Source: Bauldia sp965232525 (GTDB lineage Bacteria; Pseudomonadota; Alphaproteobacteria; Rhizobiales; Kaistiaceae). From it: a stretch of DNA of 64,000 nt. Position numbers and translations under genes: made by a program. Below the pieces are notes generated by a model. That model saw only the letters and a list, made by a program, of their open reading frames with translations. It was not told where the DNA came from and did not search any database. The stretch lies in contig NZ_OZ246980.1 of the NCBI RefSeq assembly GCF_965232525.1, forward strand, positions 3,286,001-3,350,000, in the 5' to 3' direction. Shown in pieces: positions 15,548-24,452 of the stretch (the stretch's first letter is position 1; the number at the start of each line of letters is the position of its first letter).

Positions 15548-16936
15548 TTAACGCCCGTCGGGCGTCCGGAGGCCCAGCCACTTGTCCTTGACCTGGTAGT
15601 AATGGTCGGTCGGATCGTAGATCTCCACCGGCAGGCCGAGGACGGACGCATTGAGGCGACCGACAGCGGCCAACAGCGAGTAGGCGGCGACGACGCGGTC
15701 GTGCTGGGCGCGGACCTGAGCGACCCGAGCGTCGAGGAGATCCTGCTGGGCGTTCAAGACGTCGAGCGTGGTCCGCTGACCGACCCGGCGCTCTTCGATC
15801 ACCCCCGACAGGACCAATTGTTCCGCGGCAACTTGAGCGGCCGCCGCGCGCACCTGGGCCCGGGCAGCGTCAAGCGTCCCCCACGACGAGATGAGTATCT
15901 GCCGCACCTCGGCCCGCGTAACATCAAGCTCGATCCGCCGCTGCCCCAGGGTCTCCTTCAGTTCACGGACCTCAGCGGCGATGCTCCCTCCCTGATAAAG
16001 CGGCATAACCAGCCTTCCGGTCACCGAGGCAGTATCCCTCCACGCTGTATCGCCCGAGGCGTCCCGATGACTGACCGAGCCGCTCAAAGTCACCGAAGGA
16101 AGCAACGCCCCCTCGCGAACCCGGACATTCCACGACGCGACATCAATGTTGTAGAGGCTTGAGATGATACTCGGGTGCGTGGTCAGCGCGACTTCAAGTC
16201 CCGCCTCAAGAGTACGCGGCAAGTGTTTGTCGATACCATTGACGTCGCCCAGCCTGTCGGGCCGGATCCCGACGATCTGAACATAAACCGCGATCGCCTG
16301 ATTCAGATCCGCGACAGCCTGCGCGTAGTCGGACATACCCTCGCTCAGCCGCGCATTGGTCTGAGCGACATCGGTCCGGGTCCCTTCGCCTACCGACAGA
16401 CGGTCCTCTGCGGCCTTGACCTGCTCGCGGAGGAATTCAACGTTCTGCGCCGTCAGGTTGACGACAACCTGAGCACGGATCACCCCCATGAACGCACGAA
16501 CCGTGTCGAGCAGGATGTTCTGTTCGACGACTTTCAGTTGCTCGCGTGCGGCCTTGACCGACATTTCGGCGACTCGAACCGCGTTCTTGGTCCGGAAACC
16601 AAGGAAAATCGGCTGTTCGACCGACAGCGTTGCCCCGCGCGGATTGGTCGCTGTCGACCAATCGGACCCGGGATCGAATATGTTGCCCGGCGTGCGGGTT
16701 GTCGTGTATCCGAAATCGCCATCGAGGGTAATCGACGGTCGGCCATTCGCCCTGGCTTGAGGCACGCCTTCATTGATCGCGCGCATCTGCGCACGCGCTG
16801 CGTTTAGGTCAGGATTGTTCTCGTATGCAGTAGCAAGCGCCGACCGCAGAGATGCTGCGAACGAAGGCCCCGACCACGTTACCGCCGCCGCTGCAATACA
16901 CGCAGCTACGGCCCAACCACCACGTCCCCAAAACAC
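15548..16936 (-). CDS. tolC: TolC family outer-membrane channel
   Basis: 462 residues. The signal peptide (GGWAVAACIAAAAVTWSGPSFA) precedes two tandem outer-membrane-factor repeats: SLRSALATAYENNPDLNAAR starts the first, and GLEVALTTHPSI plus long coiled-coil helices mark the second. It forms the trimeric exit duct for efflux pumps and type I secretion, so it is a plausible partner for the RTX exporter needed by the proteins at 1-3726. The start GTG 16936 has AGGGGG six bases upstream; a TTG at 16951 has none. Gene order pcm-tolC-popZ is conserved in Hyphomicrobiales. Confidence 0.93.
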   Translation of the reverse strand: MFWGRGGWAVAACIAAAAVTWSGPSFAASLRSALATAYENNPDLNAARAQMRAINEGVPQARANGRPSITLDGDFGYTTTRTPGNIFDPGSDWSTATNPRGATLSVEQPIFLGFRTKNAVRVAEMSVKAAREQLKVVEQNILLDTVRAFMGVIRAQVVVNLTAQNVEFLREQVKAAEDRLSVGEGTRTDVAQTNARLSEGMSDYAQAVADLNQAIAVYVQIVGIRPDRLGDVNGIDKHLPRTLEAGLEVALTTHPSIISSLYNIDVASWNVRVREGALLPSVTLSGSVSHRDASGDTAWRDTASVTGRLVMPLYQGGSIAAEVRELKETLGQRRIELDVTRAEVRQILISSWGTLDAARAQVRAAAAQVAAEQLVLSGVIEERRVGQRTTLDVLNAQQDLLDARVAQVRAQHDRVVAAYSLLAAVGRLNASVLGLPVEIYDPTDHYYQVKDKWLGLRTPDGR

Positions 16937-17104
16937 GACGGGCCCCCTCAAAACTAACGGCTGTGCGGGACGGCCGCCCCGCTACTCGCAGCACAACGCC
17001 GCTACTCTATCCGGCTTGTGGCGCCGGTCAAACCTTCACCACCGCGTAGCGGCGAAAAGCCCCGACCTGCGGCGCGTATACAACACCTTCTGTTCGACAA
17101 ATCC

Positions 17105-17776
17105 TTAGAAAATAAAGGATTGTGGCTTTCTGAACCCCGGAAGCGGCGGTATGTGCGCGTCGAAAACCACCCGTCGGCCGATATCGTCGTCTGTTCGGGT
17201 GTAAACCATCGCCTGGCCGGCGCGGCTATAGCCGAGGACCGCCACCAGCCGACCTCCCTCTCGGAGCTGGTCGAACAACGCCTCCGGCACGGTCTCTACG
17301 GCGCCGCCAAGAATAATGACATCATATGGGCCTTCCGAAGGATAACCCGCCTCGAGGGGCCCAGTGACGATGGCAACGTTATCGATCCCGAGCTCGAGCA
17401 GCGTCTCAGACGATTCCGACGCGAGTTGTTCGTCTTCCTCCACCGCCACAACGGATCCTGCCAGCCGGGCAAGAACGGCAGCCATGTAACCTGTCGCGCA
17501 GCCGACCAGCAGCGCGAAGTCCGATTCCGATACCTCCGCCGCTTGGGCGAGCCGCGCCAATGGTGCCGGCCTGATGAGGTATCGCGCCGGCATCGTGCCG
17601 GTCGCTTCCTTAACGACAATATCGTCGTCGCTGTAGGCGAACGGCTGGAGGCGGTTCATTAGGAAGCTCTCACGCGGAATATCCGCCATCGCGCCGATAA
17701 CCGCGTGATCCGTCACGCCCTCGGTTCGGACCTGGGTGTCCACCATGTTGGCGCGCGCGGCAGCGAAATCCGTCAT
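17105..17776 (-). CDS. protein-L-isoaspartate O-methyltransferase family protein
   Basis: 223 residues with a Pcm-type Rossmann methyltransferase fold. Motifs are MVDTQVRTEGVTDHAVIGAM at the N-terminus, the SAM-binding ALLVGCATGYMAAVLA near residue 85, the acidic VAVEED after it, and YDVIILGGAVETVPEAL. The usual glycine-rich VGTGSGY is VGCATGY here. It is placed directly upstream of tolC with a 168-base gap, as in relatives, where it is annotated as Pcm. Repair of isoaspartyl residues is the family function; activity of this divergent copy is not certain. Confidence 0.85.
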   Translation of the reverse strand: MTDFAAARANMVDTQVRTEGVTDHAVIGAMADIPRESFLMNRLQPFAYSDDDIVVKEATGTMPARYLIRPAPLARLAQAAEVSESDFALLVGCATGYMAAVLARLAGSVVAVEEDEQLASESSETLLELGIDNVAIVTGPLEAGYPSEGPYDVIILGGAVETVPEALFDQLREGGRLVAVLGYSRAGQAMVYTRTDDDIGRRVVFDAHIPPLPGFRKPQSFIF

Positions 17777-17982
17777 CTGACACCGTCTCTCGGTGGTCCG
17801 TACAAAACGCGGTTTCTCCTAGACCCGTCGGCCAAGCGAGGCAACCCGTTCGCAAATCACGACAGGGTCCGACGCTCGCCCCGAAAGGCGGCGGGCGTCG
17901 CGTGACGCCTGTTCAAGATGCCCCTCAACCGCGTAATCTGCCAGCGATGATACTGCCCTTTGGGCGAGGAGACATCGAGGTC

Positions 17983-20370
17983 ATGACCGACGTCGAAGAC
18001 AAACTCAAACAGATTGAACGCCAGATCCTCTGGAATGCGTGCTGGACGATCCATCACGCCAATTACCTTCGTCCAAAAGCCGACGGCGACGTCAAAGTCG
18101 GCGGCCACCAGGCATCGACGGCCTCGATGGTGTCGATACTGACCGCGCTCTATTTCCACACGCTGCGGCCAGAGGACCGGGTGGCCGTCAAGCCGCACGC
18201 CTCGCCTGGCTTTCACGCTATGCAATACCTGATGGGCAACCAGACCCGCGAAAAGCTGGAAGCCTACCGGGGGTATCAGGGCGCGCAGTCCTATCCGTCG
18301 CGGACCAAGGACACCGACGACGTCGACTTCTCCACCGGTTCCGTCGGCCTTGGCGCCGCCATCACCGTCTTCGCCTCCATGGTCCAGGATTATCTGCAAG
18401 CGAAGTCCTGGGCTGATGTCCGCCCAACCGGCCGAATGATCGCCTTGGTCGGCGATGCTGAACTCGATGAAGGCAATGTCTATGAGTGCCTGCTGGAGGG
18501 TTGGAAGCACGACATACGGAACGTGTGGTGGGTGGTTGACTACAATCGGCAATCGCTCGACGGCGTGGTTCCTGAAGGCCTGTGGCAGCGCATCGAGTCG
18601 GTGTTCGAAACCTTTGGTTGGGACATCGTCCGGCTGAAGTACGGCGCGCTGCAAAGGGAGGCGTTTGCCGAGCCTGGCGGCGACAAGCTGCGGCAGTGGA
18701 TCGACTCATGTCCCAACTCCCTGTTTTCCGCGCTGACCTTCCAGGGTGGGGGCGCTTGGCGCCAAAGGCTGATGGACGAGATCGGCGATCAGGGACCGGT
18801 TACCGCGCTGCTGGAAAAACGCGACGACGACGAACTGGCCGCACTGATGACCGATCTCGGCGGCCACTGCATCGAGACACTCGGCGACGCGTTTGACAGC
18901 GTCACCGGCGATCGACCGACCCTGTTCCTCGCCTATACGGTGAAAGGGTGGGGAACCCCCCTCGCCGGCCACAAGGACAATCACGCCGGTCTGATGACTC
19001 CGGCCCAGATGGACTCGTTCCGGGCGAAGATGGGTGTCGCCGAGGGGCACGAGTGGGACCGTCTCGCGACCGTGCCCGAAACGTCCCGCGGCGACCTCCA
19101 GGCCTTTCTCGACGACGTACCGTTCTTCAAGTCGGGCTCCCGTCGATATGCGGCCGATTCCGTCCCGGTCGGCGGCCCCATCTATCTCAATGACACCGAA
19201 CTCTCGACCCAGGCTGGTTTCGGCAAGATTCTCGATGCGCTCGCCAAAACCGACACAGCGCTTCGGGACCGGATTGTGACGATGTCGCCCGACGTCACGG
19301 TTTCGACCAATCTCGGCCCGTGGGTCAACCGGCGCGGGCTCTTTGCGCGGCAGGAGTCGGCGGACACGTTCCGCGACGAGCGCGTTCCGTCCATGCAGAA
19401 ATGGCATTTCTCGCCGAACGGGCAGCACATCGAACTCGGCATCTCCGAGATGAACCTGGCGCTGCTTCTCGGCGCCGCCGGCCTCAGCCACTCGCTCTTC
19501 GGTGAGCGGCTGCTTCCGGTCGGAACGCTCTACGATCCGTTCATCGCGCGATGCCTCGATGCGCTGAACTACGCTTGCTACATGGACAGCCGCTTCCTGA
19601 TCGTCGGCACGCCTTCCGGTGTGACCCTCGCCCCGGAAGGCGGCGCTCATCAGTCGATCGGAACGCCGTTGGTGGGCATCAGTCAGGATGGCCTTGCGAG
19701 CTTCGAGCCTGCATTCCTTGATGAGCTTTCGGTGATCCTCGACTGGTCATTCGCCTATCTCCAGCGAGATGGCGAAGGTGAACCCGATCCGCGCACCTGG
19801 CTCCGCGATACGAAAGGCGGTTCAGTCTATCTCCGCCTCTCCACCCGCCCGCTCGAGCAGCCGAAACTCGGGCGGGATGCCGCGTTTTACCAAGGCGTTG
19901 TCGACGGCGCCTACTGGCTCCGCGAACCGGGACCGAACGCGGACATCGTGATCGCCTACCAGGGGTGCGTGGCGCCTGAGGCGATTGCCGCGGCTGGTCG
20001 CATCGGTGTCGATCGTCGCGACATCGGCGTTCTGGCGGTCATCTCCGCCGACCGGCTGAACGCCGGGTGGACCGCAGCGCGCGCCGCCCGCCGCAAGGGC
20101 CGCGAAACGGCGCGGAGCCATGTCGAGGCGCTCCTCGATCCGCTGCCGCAGCACTGCGTCGTGATCACCGTCACCGACGGACATCCCCTGACGCTCGGCT
20201 GGCTCGGCTCCGTCGCCGGCCATCGCGTAGCGCCGTTGGGCGTCGAGCATTTCGGCCAAACGGGGACGGTCGCCGATCTCTATCGCCACTTCGGTATCGA
20301 TGCCGACACCATCGTCGAGGCCGCGGATCAGCTTTCGCCTGGGCGTCCGATCCGCCTCCGCGCTGTCTAG
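17983..20370 (+). CDS. thiamine-diphosphate E1 dehydrogenase, AceE/MdeB type
   Basis: 795 residues from ATG 17983, related to homodimeric pyruvate dehydrogenase E1 and the MdeB 2-oxobutyrate dehydrogenase group. Visible: HHANYLRPKADGDVKVGGHQAS, the ThDP motif GDAELDEGNVYE...DYNRQSLDG, and transketolase-like middle and C-terminal domains (EGGAHQSIG, TVTDGHP). In-frame starts at 17902 (GTG) and 17947 (ATG) would add residues unlike the family. No E2 or E3 gene is adjacent, so it either uses cellular lipoyl partners or decarboxylates a 2-oxo acid alone. It is divergent from pcm with about 200 bp between. Its TAG stop shares the palindrome CTAG with the opposing gene. Confidence 0.82.
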   Translation: MTDVEDKLKQIERQILWNACWTIHHANYLRPKADGDVKVGGHQASTASMVSILTALYFHTLRPEDRVAVKPHASPGFHAMQYLMGNQTREKLEAYRGYQGAQSYPSRTKDTDDVDFSTGSVGLGAAITVFASMVQDYLQAKSWADVRPTGRMIALVGDAELDEGNVYECLLEGWKHDIRNVWWVVDYNRQSLDGVVPEGLWQRIESVFETFGWDIVRLKYGALQREAFAEPGGDKLRQWIDSCPNSLFSALTFQGGGAWRQRLMDEIGDQGPVTALLEKRDDDELAALMTDLGGHCIETLGDAFDSVTGDRPTLFLAYTVKGWGTPLAGHKDNHAGLMTPAQMDSFRAKMGVAEGHEWDRLATVPETSRGDLQAFLDDVPFFKSGSRRYAADSVPVGGPIYLNDTELSTQAGFGKILDALAKTDTALRDRIVTMSPDVTVSTNLGPWVNRRGLFARQESADTFRDERVPSMQKWHFSPNGQHIELGISEMNLALLLGAAGLSHSLFGERLLPVGTLYDPFIARCLDALNYACYMDSRFLIVGTPSGVTLAPEGGAHQSIGTPLVGISQDGLASFEPAFLDELSVILDWSFAYLQRDGEGEPDPRTWLRDTKGGSVYLRLSTRPLEQPKLGRDAAFYQGVVDGAYWLREPGPNADIVIAYQGCVAPEAIAAAGRIGVDRRDIGVLAVISADRLNAGWTAARAARRKGRETARSHVEALLDPLPQHCVVITVTDGHPLTLGWLGSVAGHRVAPLGVEHFGQTGTVADLYRHFGIDADTIVEAADQLSPGRPIRLRAV

Positions 20371-21473
20371 GCGGCGGCGGTCGCCATGGCCCTCGTGTCG
20401 ATAAGGGAGCGCCCGTCACTGTCAAAAAGGTGAAGCGCATCCTCGTCGAACTTGAGCCCGACAGTCGAGGTCAGCTTGACCTGCGCTTGGCCCTTGATCT
20501 CGACGGTCAAAGGCTCGCCGGAGGTCAGGCCGAGGTAAACGAACGTCTCGCCACCAAGCTGCTCGGCGATCTGGACCTCACCCGTCGTCGCAGCTTCAGT
20601 GGCGTCCGTCAGCATGATCGCTTCCGGCCGCACACCAACCGTGACATCGCCGCTCGGCTGCCTGCCGTCGATCCGGCGGCGCAATGTTCCGCCGGTTTTC
20701 AGGGCGATCTCAGCGACGCCGGACTCGACGCCGGTGACAGCACCTTCGAGGAAATTCATGCGCGGACTGCCGATGAAGCCGGCAACGAACAGATTGGCCG
20801 GATGATTGTAGAGGTCGAGCGGCGTCCCGACTTGCTCGACCACGCCGGCGCGAAGGACCACGATCCGATCCGCCAGCGTCATCGCTTCGACCTGATCGTG
20901 CGTGACGAAGGTCATGGTCGTACCGAGACGGCGATGGAGCTTATTGATCTCCACCCGCATCTGCATGCGAAGCTCGGCGTCGAGATTGGACAGCGGCTCG
21001 TCAAACAGAAAGATCTTGGGTTCCCGGACGATCGCCCGGCCGATCGCGACGCGCTGGCGCTGGCCGCCGGACAACTGGCCCGGTCGCCGGTCCAGCAGTT
21101 CCTCGATCTGGAGGATTTCCGCCGCCTGGGCGACGCGTTCCTTGATCTCATGCTTCGGTGCACGCATCGTCTCCAGCCCGAAGGAGAGGTTTTTGCGGAC
21201 TGACATATGCGGATAGAGGGCATAGGACTGGAACACCATGGCCAGTCCGCGCTTGACCGCAGGGACATCGTTGACCACCTCGCCGTCGATCAGAATTTCG
21301 CCAGCGGTTATGCCCTCGAGTCCGGCGATCATTCTGAGCAGGGTCGACTTGCCACATCCAGACGGGCCAACGAAGACGACGAACTCTCCATCGGCGATAT
21401 CGAGATCGATGCCGTGGATGACTTCGACCGGGCCGAACCGCTTGAAGATCTGACGGAGTTCAAAGCTCGCCAT
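20367..21473 (-). CDS. sugar ABC transporter ATPase, UgpC/MalK type
   Basis: 368 residues. Walker A GPSGCGKST, Q-loop FQSYALYPHMSV, signature LSGGQRQRVAIGRA, Walker B IFLFDEPLSNLDA and the H-loop TFVTHDQVEAM are all intact. The C-terminal TOBE/MOP regulatory domain (about 235-368) includes VGVRPEAI. It energises uptake through the permeases at 22611-24433. ATG 21473 overlaps the TGA of the upstream oxidoreductase by one base, implying translational coupling. It is the last gene of the first importer operon. Sugar specificity cannot be read from the ATPase. Confidence 0.93.
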   Translation of the reverse strand: MASFELRQIFKRFGPVEVIHGIDLDIADGEFVVFVGPSGCGKSTLLRMIAGLEGITAGEILIDGEVVNDVPAVKRGLAMVFQSYALYPHMSVRKNLSFGLETMRAPKHEIKERVAQAAEILQIEELLDRRPGQLSGGQRQRVAIGRAIVREPKIFLFDEPLSNLDAELRMQMRVEINKLHRRLGTTMTFVTHDQVEAMTLADRIVVLRAGVVEQVGTPLDLYNHPANLFVAGFIGSPRMNFLEGAVTGVESGVAEIALKTGGTLRRRIDGRQPSGDVTVGVRPEAIMLTDATEAATTGEVQIAEQLGGETFVYLGLTSGEPLTVEIKGQAQVKLTSTVGLKFDEDALHLFDSDGRSLIDTRAMATAAA

Positions 21474-22555
21474 CAGGCTTCCTCCTTCGCCGTTTCCGGA
21501 AGCCAACCCTCGTAGAGCGGGTGATCGCGATCGAGCGGAAGGGTGACGACCGCATCTGTGCGTGCTGAGTAATAGGCTGCCGTGGCAAGTTCCAGCGACG
21601 CCCGAGCGTCGGCGATCGAAACCGGCAAGGGACCGCCGTCCGTCAGCGCCGTGTGAAGCCTGAGAAACTGGCCGGCGTTTCGCTCGGGCAGGACGGGCAC
21701 TTCGGCAACCGCAGCGTCGACCTCCGTCTGCCGCGCGGGATCGGCAGCGGTGAATGTCCAAGGCGTCGTGCCGGGATTGTAGGGGCTACGGTTGCTCTCG
21801 GCGGTCAAGCCGGCAAAACAGAAACGCAGCCGGGACATGTCCTCTTCCGCGCCAAGCGTCACCGACAGGGTAACCAGCGAACCGTCCTCCATTTCGAGCG
21901 CGATTGCCGCACAGTCCTCCGTCTCGATCGGGTTCACCCGCGTTGCCGCCCGCGCGAACACAGTCTTTGCCGGCCCAAGAACATAGGTCAGGATGTCGTG
22001 GCTATGGATGGCATGGGCAACCAGCGATCCACCAAGCTCTGTCGCCCACCGACCCCGCCAAGGGTTGTCGTAGTAAGCAGCGGTCCGACGCCAGTGGGTC
22101 TCGACCGTCGCGACGTAGGCCTGGCCGGCAAGACCACGATCCCGCAGATGTAGGAGTTGGCTGATCCCGTTACCGAATCGGTACTGAAAGATCGGGCAAC
22201 ACCGGCGGCCGGATTCGCGTTCGACCGCCGCCAGCTCGTCGGCCTCAGCCAGGGACCGTGTGAACGGTTTCTCGACAACCACGTGCTTGCCGGCGAGCAG
22301 GGCTTGCTTCGCCTGATCGAAATGCAGCGATGGCGGTGTACAGATGTCGATGATGTCCAGGTCACCGGCAAGCAGGTCGTCGAACCGCGACGTGGTTTGC
22401 GATATGCCGTGCTCGGCCGCGATCGTACCGGCCTTGGCGGCGTCAATGTCGCAAAGAACATCCACCGCAAACAGGTCGGGCAACGAATTGTAGGCCTCGA
22501 TGTGGTTAACGCCGACGCCGGCGCCGACCACGGCGACCCGCAAGGGTTCACTCAA
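21473..22555 (-). CDS. Gfo/Idh/MocA family NAD(P)-dependent oxidoreductase
   Basis: 360 residues. The N-terminal Rossmann fold has VAVVGAGVGVNH, the conserved VVVEKPFTRSL (EKP active-site lysine) lies near residue 95, and GGSLVAHAIHSHDIL supplies the catalytic histidine/aspartate in the C-terminal sheet domain. Family members oxidise or reduce sugars, inositols and sugar acids. TTG 22555 is chosen because GGAGG stands nine bases upstream; a GTG at 22576 is possible. It is embedded between permease and ATPase genes of a sugar importer, so it probably acts on the imported carbohydrate. The substrate is not predictable. Confidence 0.88.
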   Translation of the reverse strand: MSEPLRVAVVGAGVGVNHIEAYNSLPDLFAVDVLCDIDAAKAGTIAAEHGISQTTSRFDDLLAGDLDIIDICTPPSLHFDQAKQALLAGKHVVVEKPFTRSLAEADELAAVERESGRRCCPIFQYRFGNGISQLLHLRDRGLAGQAYVATVETHWRRTAAYYDNPWRGRWATELGGSLVAHAIHSHDILTYVLGPAKTVFARAATRVNPIETEDCAAIALEMEDGSLVTLSVTLGAEEDMSRLRFCFAGLTAESNRSPYNPGTTPWTFTAADPARQTEVDAAVAEVPVLPERNAGQFLRLHTALTDGGPLPVSIADARASLELATAAYYSARTDAVVTLPLDRDHPLYEGWLPETAKEEA

Positions 22556-22610
22556 TTTTTTGTTCCTCCACCGCACACTGCCGTGCGCCGTTGTTTCTCA
22601 AACATTCGCA

Positions 22611-23468
22611 TCAACGCTTCAGCGCGCCGAGCGCAACACCACGGATGATCAGCCGCTGGAAGGCAAGGAACACCGCGAAGACCGGCAACAGCGACAGGGT
22701 CGACATGGCGAAGAGTTCGCCATAGAGGGACTGACCACCGCTGGCATCGACGAACGCGCGAAGCGCCAACGGCACCGTCCACGACCGCATATCGTTGAGG
22801 TAGATGAGCGGTCCGAGGAAATCATCATATGTCCAGATAAAGGAGAAGATCGCGGCGGTAGCGAGGACCGGCGTCGAAAGCGGCAGCATGATCCGCCAAT
22901 AGATGCGCCACGGCCCGCATCCGTCCATCGTCGCCGCTTCGTCGATCTCCCGCGGGATTCCCCGGAAGAACTGCACCATCAGGAAGATGAAGAACGCGTC
23001 GACCGCCAGGAACTTTGGAACGATCAGCGGCAGGTAGGTGTTCACCCAGCCGAGATTCAGGAAGAGAATGTACTGGGGCACGAGGGTGACGTGGTACGGC
23101 AGCATGAGCGTACCGAGCATTAGCGCGAACCAGAACCACTTTAGCCTGAACTGTAGCCTCGCGAAGGCGTACGCGGTCAGAGAACAGGCGAGCAGGTTGC
23201 CGATAACCGAAAGCACGGCGATCAGGAATGAGTTCAGGTAGAACGTCGAAAAGCTGATCCGCAACGCATTCCACCCGTCGACATAGCTGTCGAGCTTCAA
23301 CTCGGTCGGAAGCGCGCCGGGGTTGGTGAAGATCTGCGTTTCAGGCTTGAACGAACTACTGATCATCCACAGCAGCGGATAAACCATGCAGATCGAGGCC
23401 GCGATCAAAACGACATGGCGCGCGTAAGGCGACCAGCGGCTTTTGCGGTTGGAGGCGATCTCGCTCAT
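22611..23468 (-). CDS. sugar ABC transporter permease, MalG type
   Basis: 285 residues with six predicted membrane helices. The cytoplasmic EAA loop EAATMDGCGPWRIYWRIMLPL (near residue 190) contacts the ATPase, and the N-terminal helix region ends YPLLWMISSSFKP, typical of the MalG/UgpE half. ATG 23468 overlaps the stop of the upstream permease by one base. It works with the permease 23468-24433 as the membrane heterodimer of importer 1. Confidence 0.93.
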   Translation of the reverse strand: MSEIASNRKSRWSPYARHVVLIAASICMVYPLLWMISSSFKPETQIFTNPGALPTELKLDSYVDGWNALRISFSTFYLNSFLIAVLSVIGNLLACSLTAYAFARLQFRLKWFWFALMLGTLMLPYHVTLVPQYILFLNLGWVNTYLPLIVPKFLAVDAFFIFLMVQFFRGIPREIDEAATMDGCGPWRIYWRIMLPLSTPVLATAAIFSFIWTYDDFLGPLIYLNDMRSWTVPLALRAFVDASGGQSLYGELFAMSTLSLLPVFAVFLAFQRLIIRGVALGALKR

Positions 23469-24433
23469 CAGCGCCCCTCATCCTCGTAGTAGACCCAGTA
23501 GCGCGACGTGAGAAAGGCGATTGCGGTGAAGATGCCGATGATCACCAGCAGGATCCAGGCGAGCGCCGAGGCGTAGCCCATGCGGAAGTTGGCGAACGCC
23601 TCGAGATAGAGATAGAGCGTGTAGAACATCGTCGAGTCGACAGGCCCGCCGGTACCGCCGGAAACGATGTAGGCCTGGGTAAAAGCCTTGAAGGCCTCGA
23701 TCGTCTGCAGGACCAGATTGAAAAACACCACCGGCGCCAGCAGCGGCAGGGTGATTTTGAAGAACTGACGGAGCGGTCTGGCGCCGTCCATCGACGCGGC
23801 TTCATAGAGGTCCTGAGGAATCTGTCGTAAGCCTGCGAGAAAAATGATCATTGGCGATCCGAACTGCCAGATCGCCAGGATGATCAGCGTCCATAGCGCA
23901 TAGTCGGGATGCGTCACCCATGACGGCCCGACGAAGCCGGTCGTCACGAACAACAGCTGGTTGATCAGCCCCTCGGCGCCGAACAATTGCCGCCAGAGCA
24001 CCGCGATGGCGACCGAGGCTCCGAGCAACGACGGCAGATAGAAGATCGCCCGGTAGACAGCGACACCGCGCACCGCCCGGTCGAGGACCATGGCGAGGAT
24101 GAGCGCGACCGCCAGCTTCAAGGGCACCGACCACAACACATACCGAAACGTCACCGACAGCGCGTTGTGAAGCCGCGTATCGTTGAACAGCGCGAACTCA
24201 AAATTGTTCAACCCCGACCAGCGTGGCGGCGTCAGTAGGTCGTAGTCCGTGAAAGAGAGGTAGAGCGACGCGATCGTCGGCCCAAGGGTGAGTCCCAGAA
24301 ACCCAATGAGCCAGGGGGCCAGAAACAGATAGCCCGCGCCGTCAGCGCGCCAGACGCGCGCCAATCGATCACGAAGACTGGGCGCCGCTGCTGAGCGGCG
24401 CCCGTCTGCCGTTGCGAAGGCCGTGGTGGCCAC
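23468..24433 (-). CDS. sugar ABC transporter permease, MalF type
   Basis: 321 residues. The N-terminal cytoplasmic segment precedes YLFLAPWLIGFLGLTLGPTI and six helices; the EAA loop is EAASMDGARPLRQFFKITLPL and the hallmark VSGGTGGPVDST follows. It is the larger partner of the MalG-type permease. The start is GTG 24433, 19 bases after the binding-protein stop, with only a modest purine stretch upstream. A slightly internal start would not change the fold. Confidence 0.93.
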   Translation of the reverse strand: MATTAFATADGRRSAAAPSLRDRLARVWRADGAGYLFLAPWLIGFLGLTLGPTIASLYLSFTDYDLLTPPRWSGLNNFEFALFNDTRLHNALSVTFRYVLWSVPLKLAVALILAMVLDRAVRGVAVYRAIFYLPSLLGASVAIAVLWRQLFGAEGLINQLLFVTTGFVGPSWVTHPDYALWTLIILAIWQFGSPMIIFLAGLRQIPQDLYEAASMDGARPLRQFFKITLPLLAPVVFFNLVLQTIEAFKAFTQAYIVSGGTGGPVDSTMFYTLYLYLEAFANFRMGYASALAWILLVIIGIFTAIAFLTSRYWVYYEDEGR

Positions 24434-24452
24434 GCCCGTTCTGCTCCTCGCG

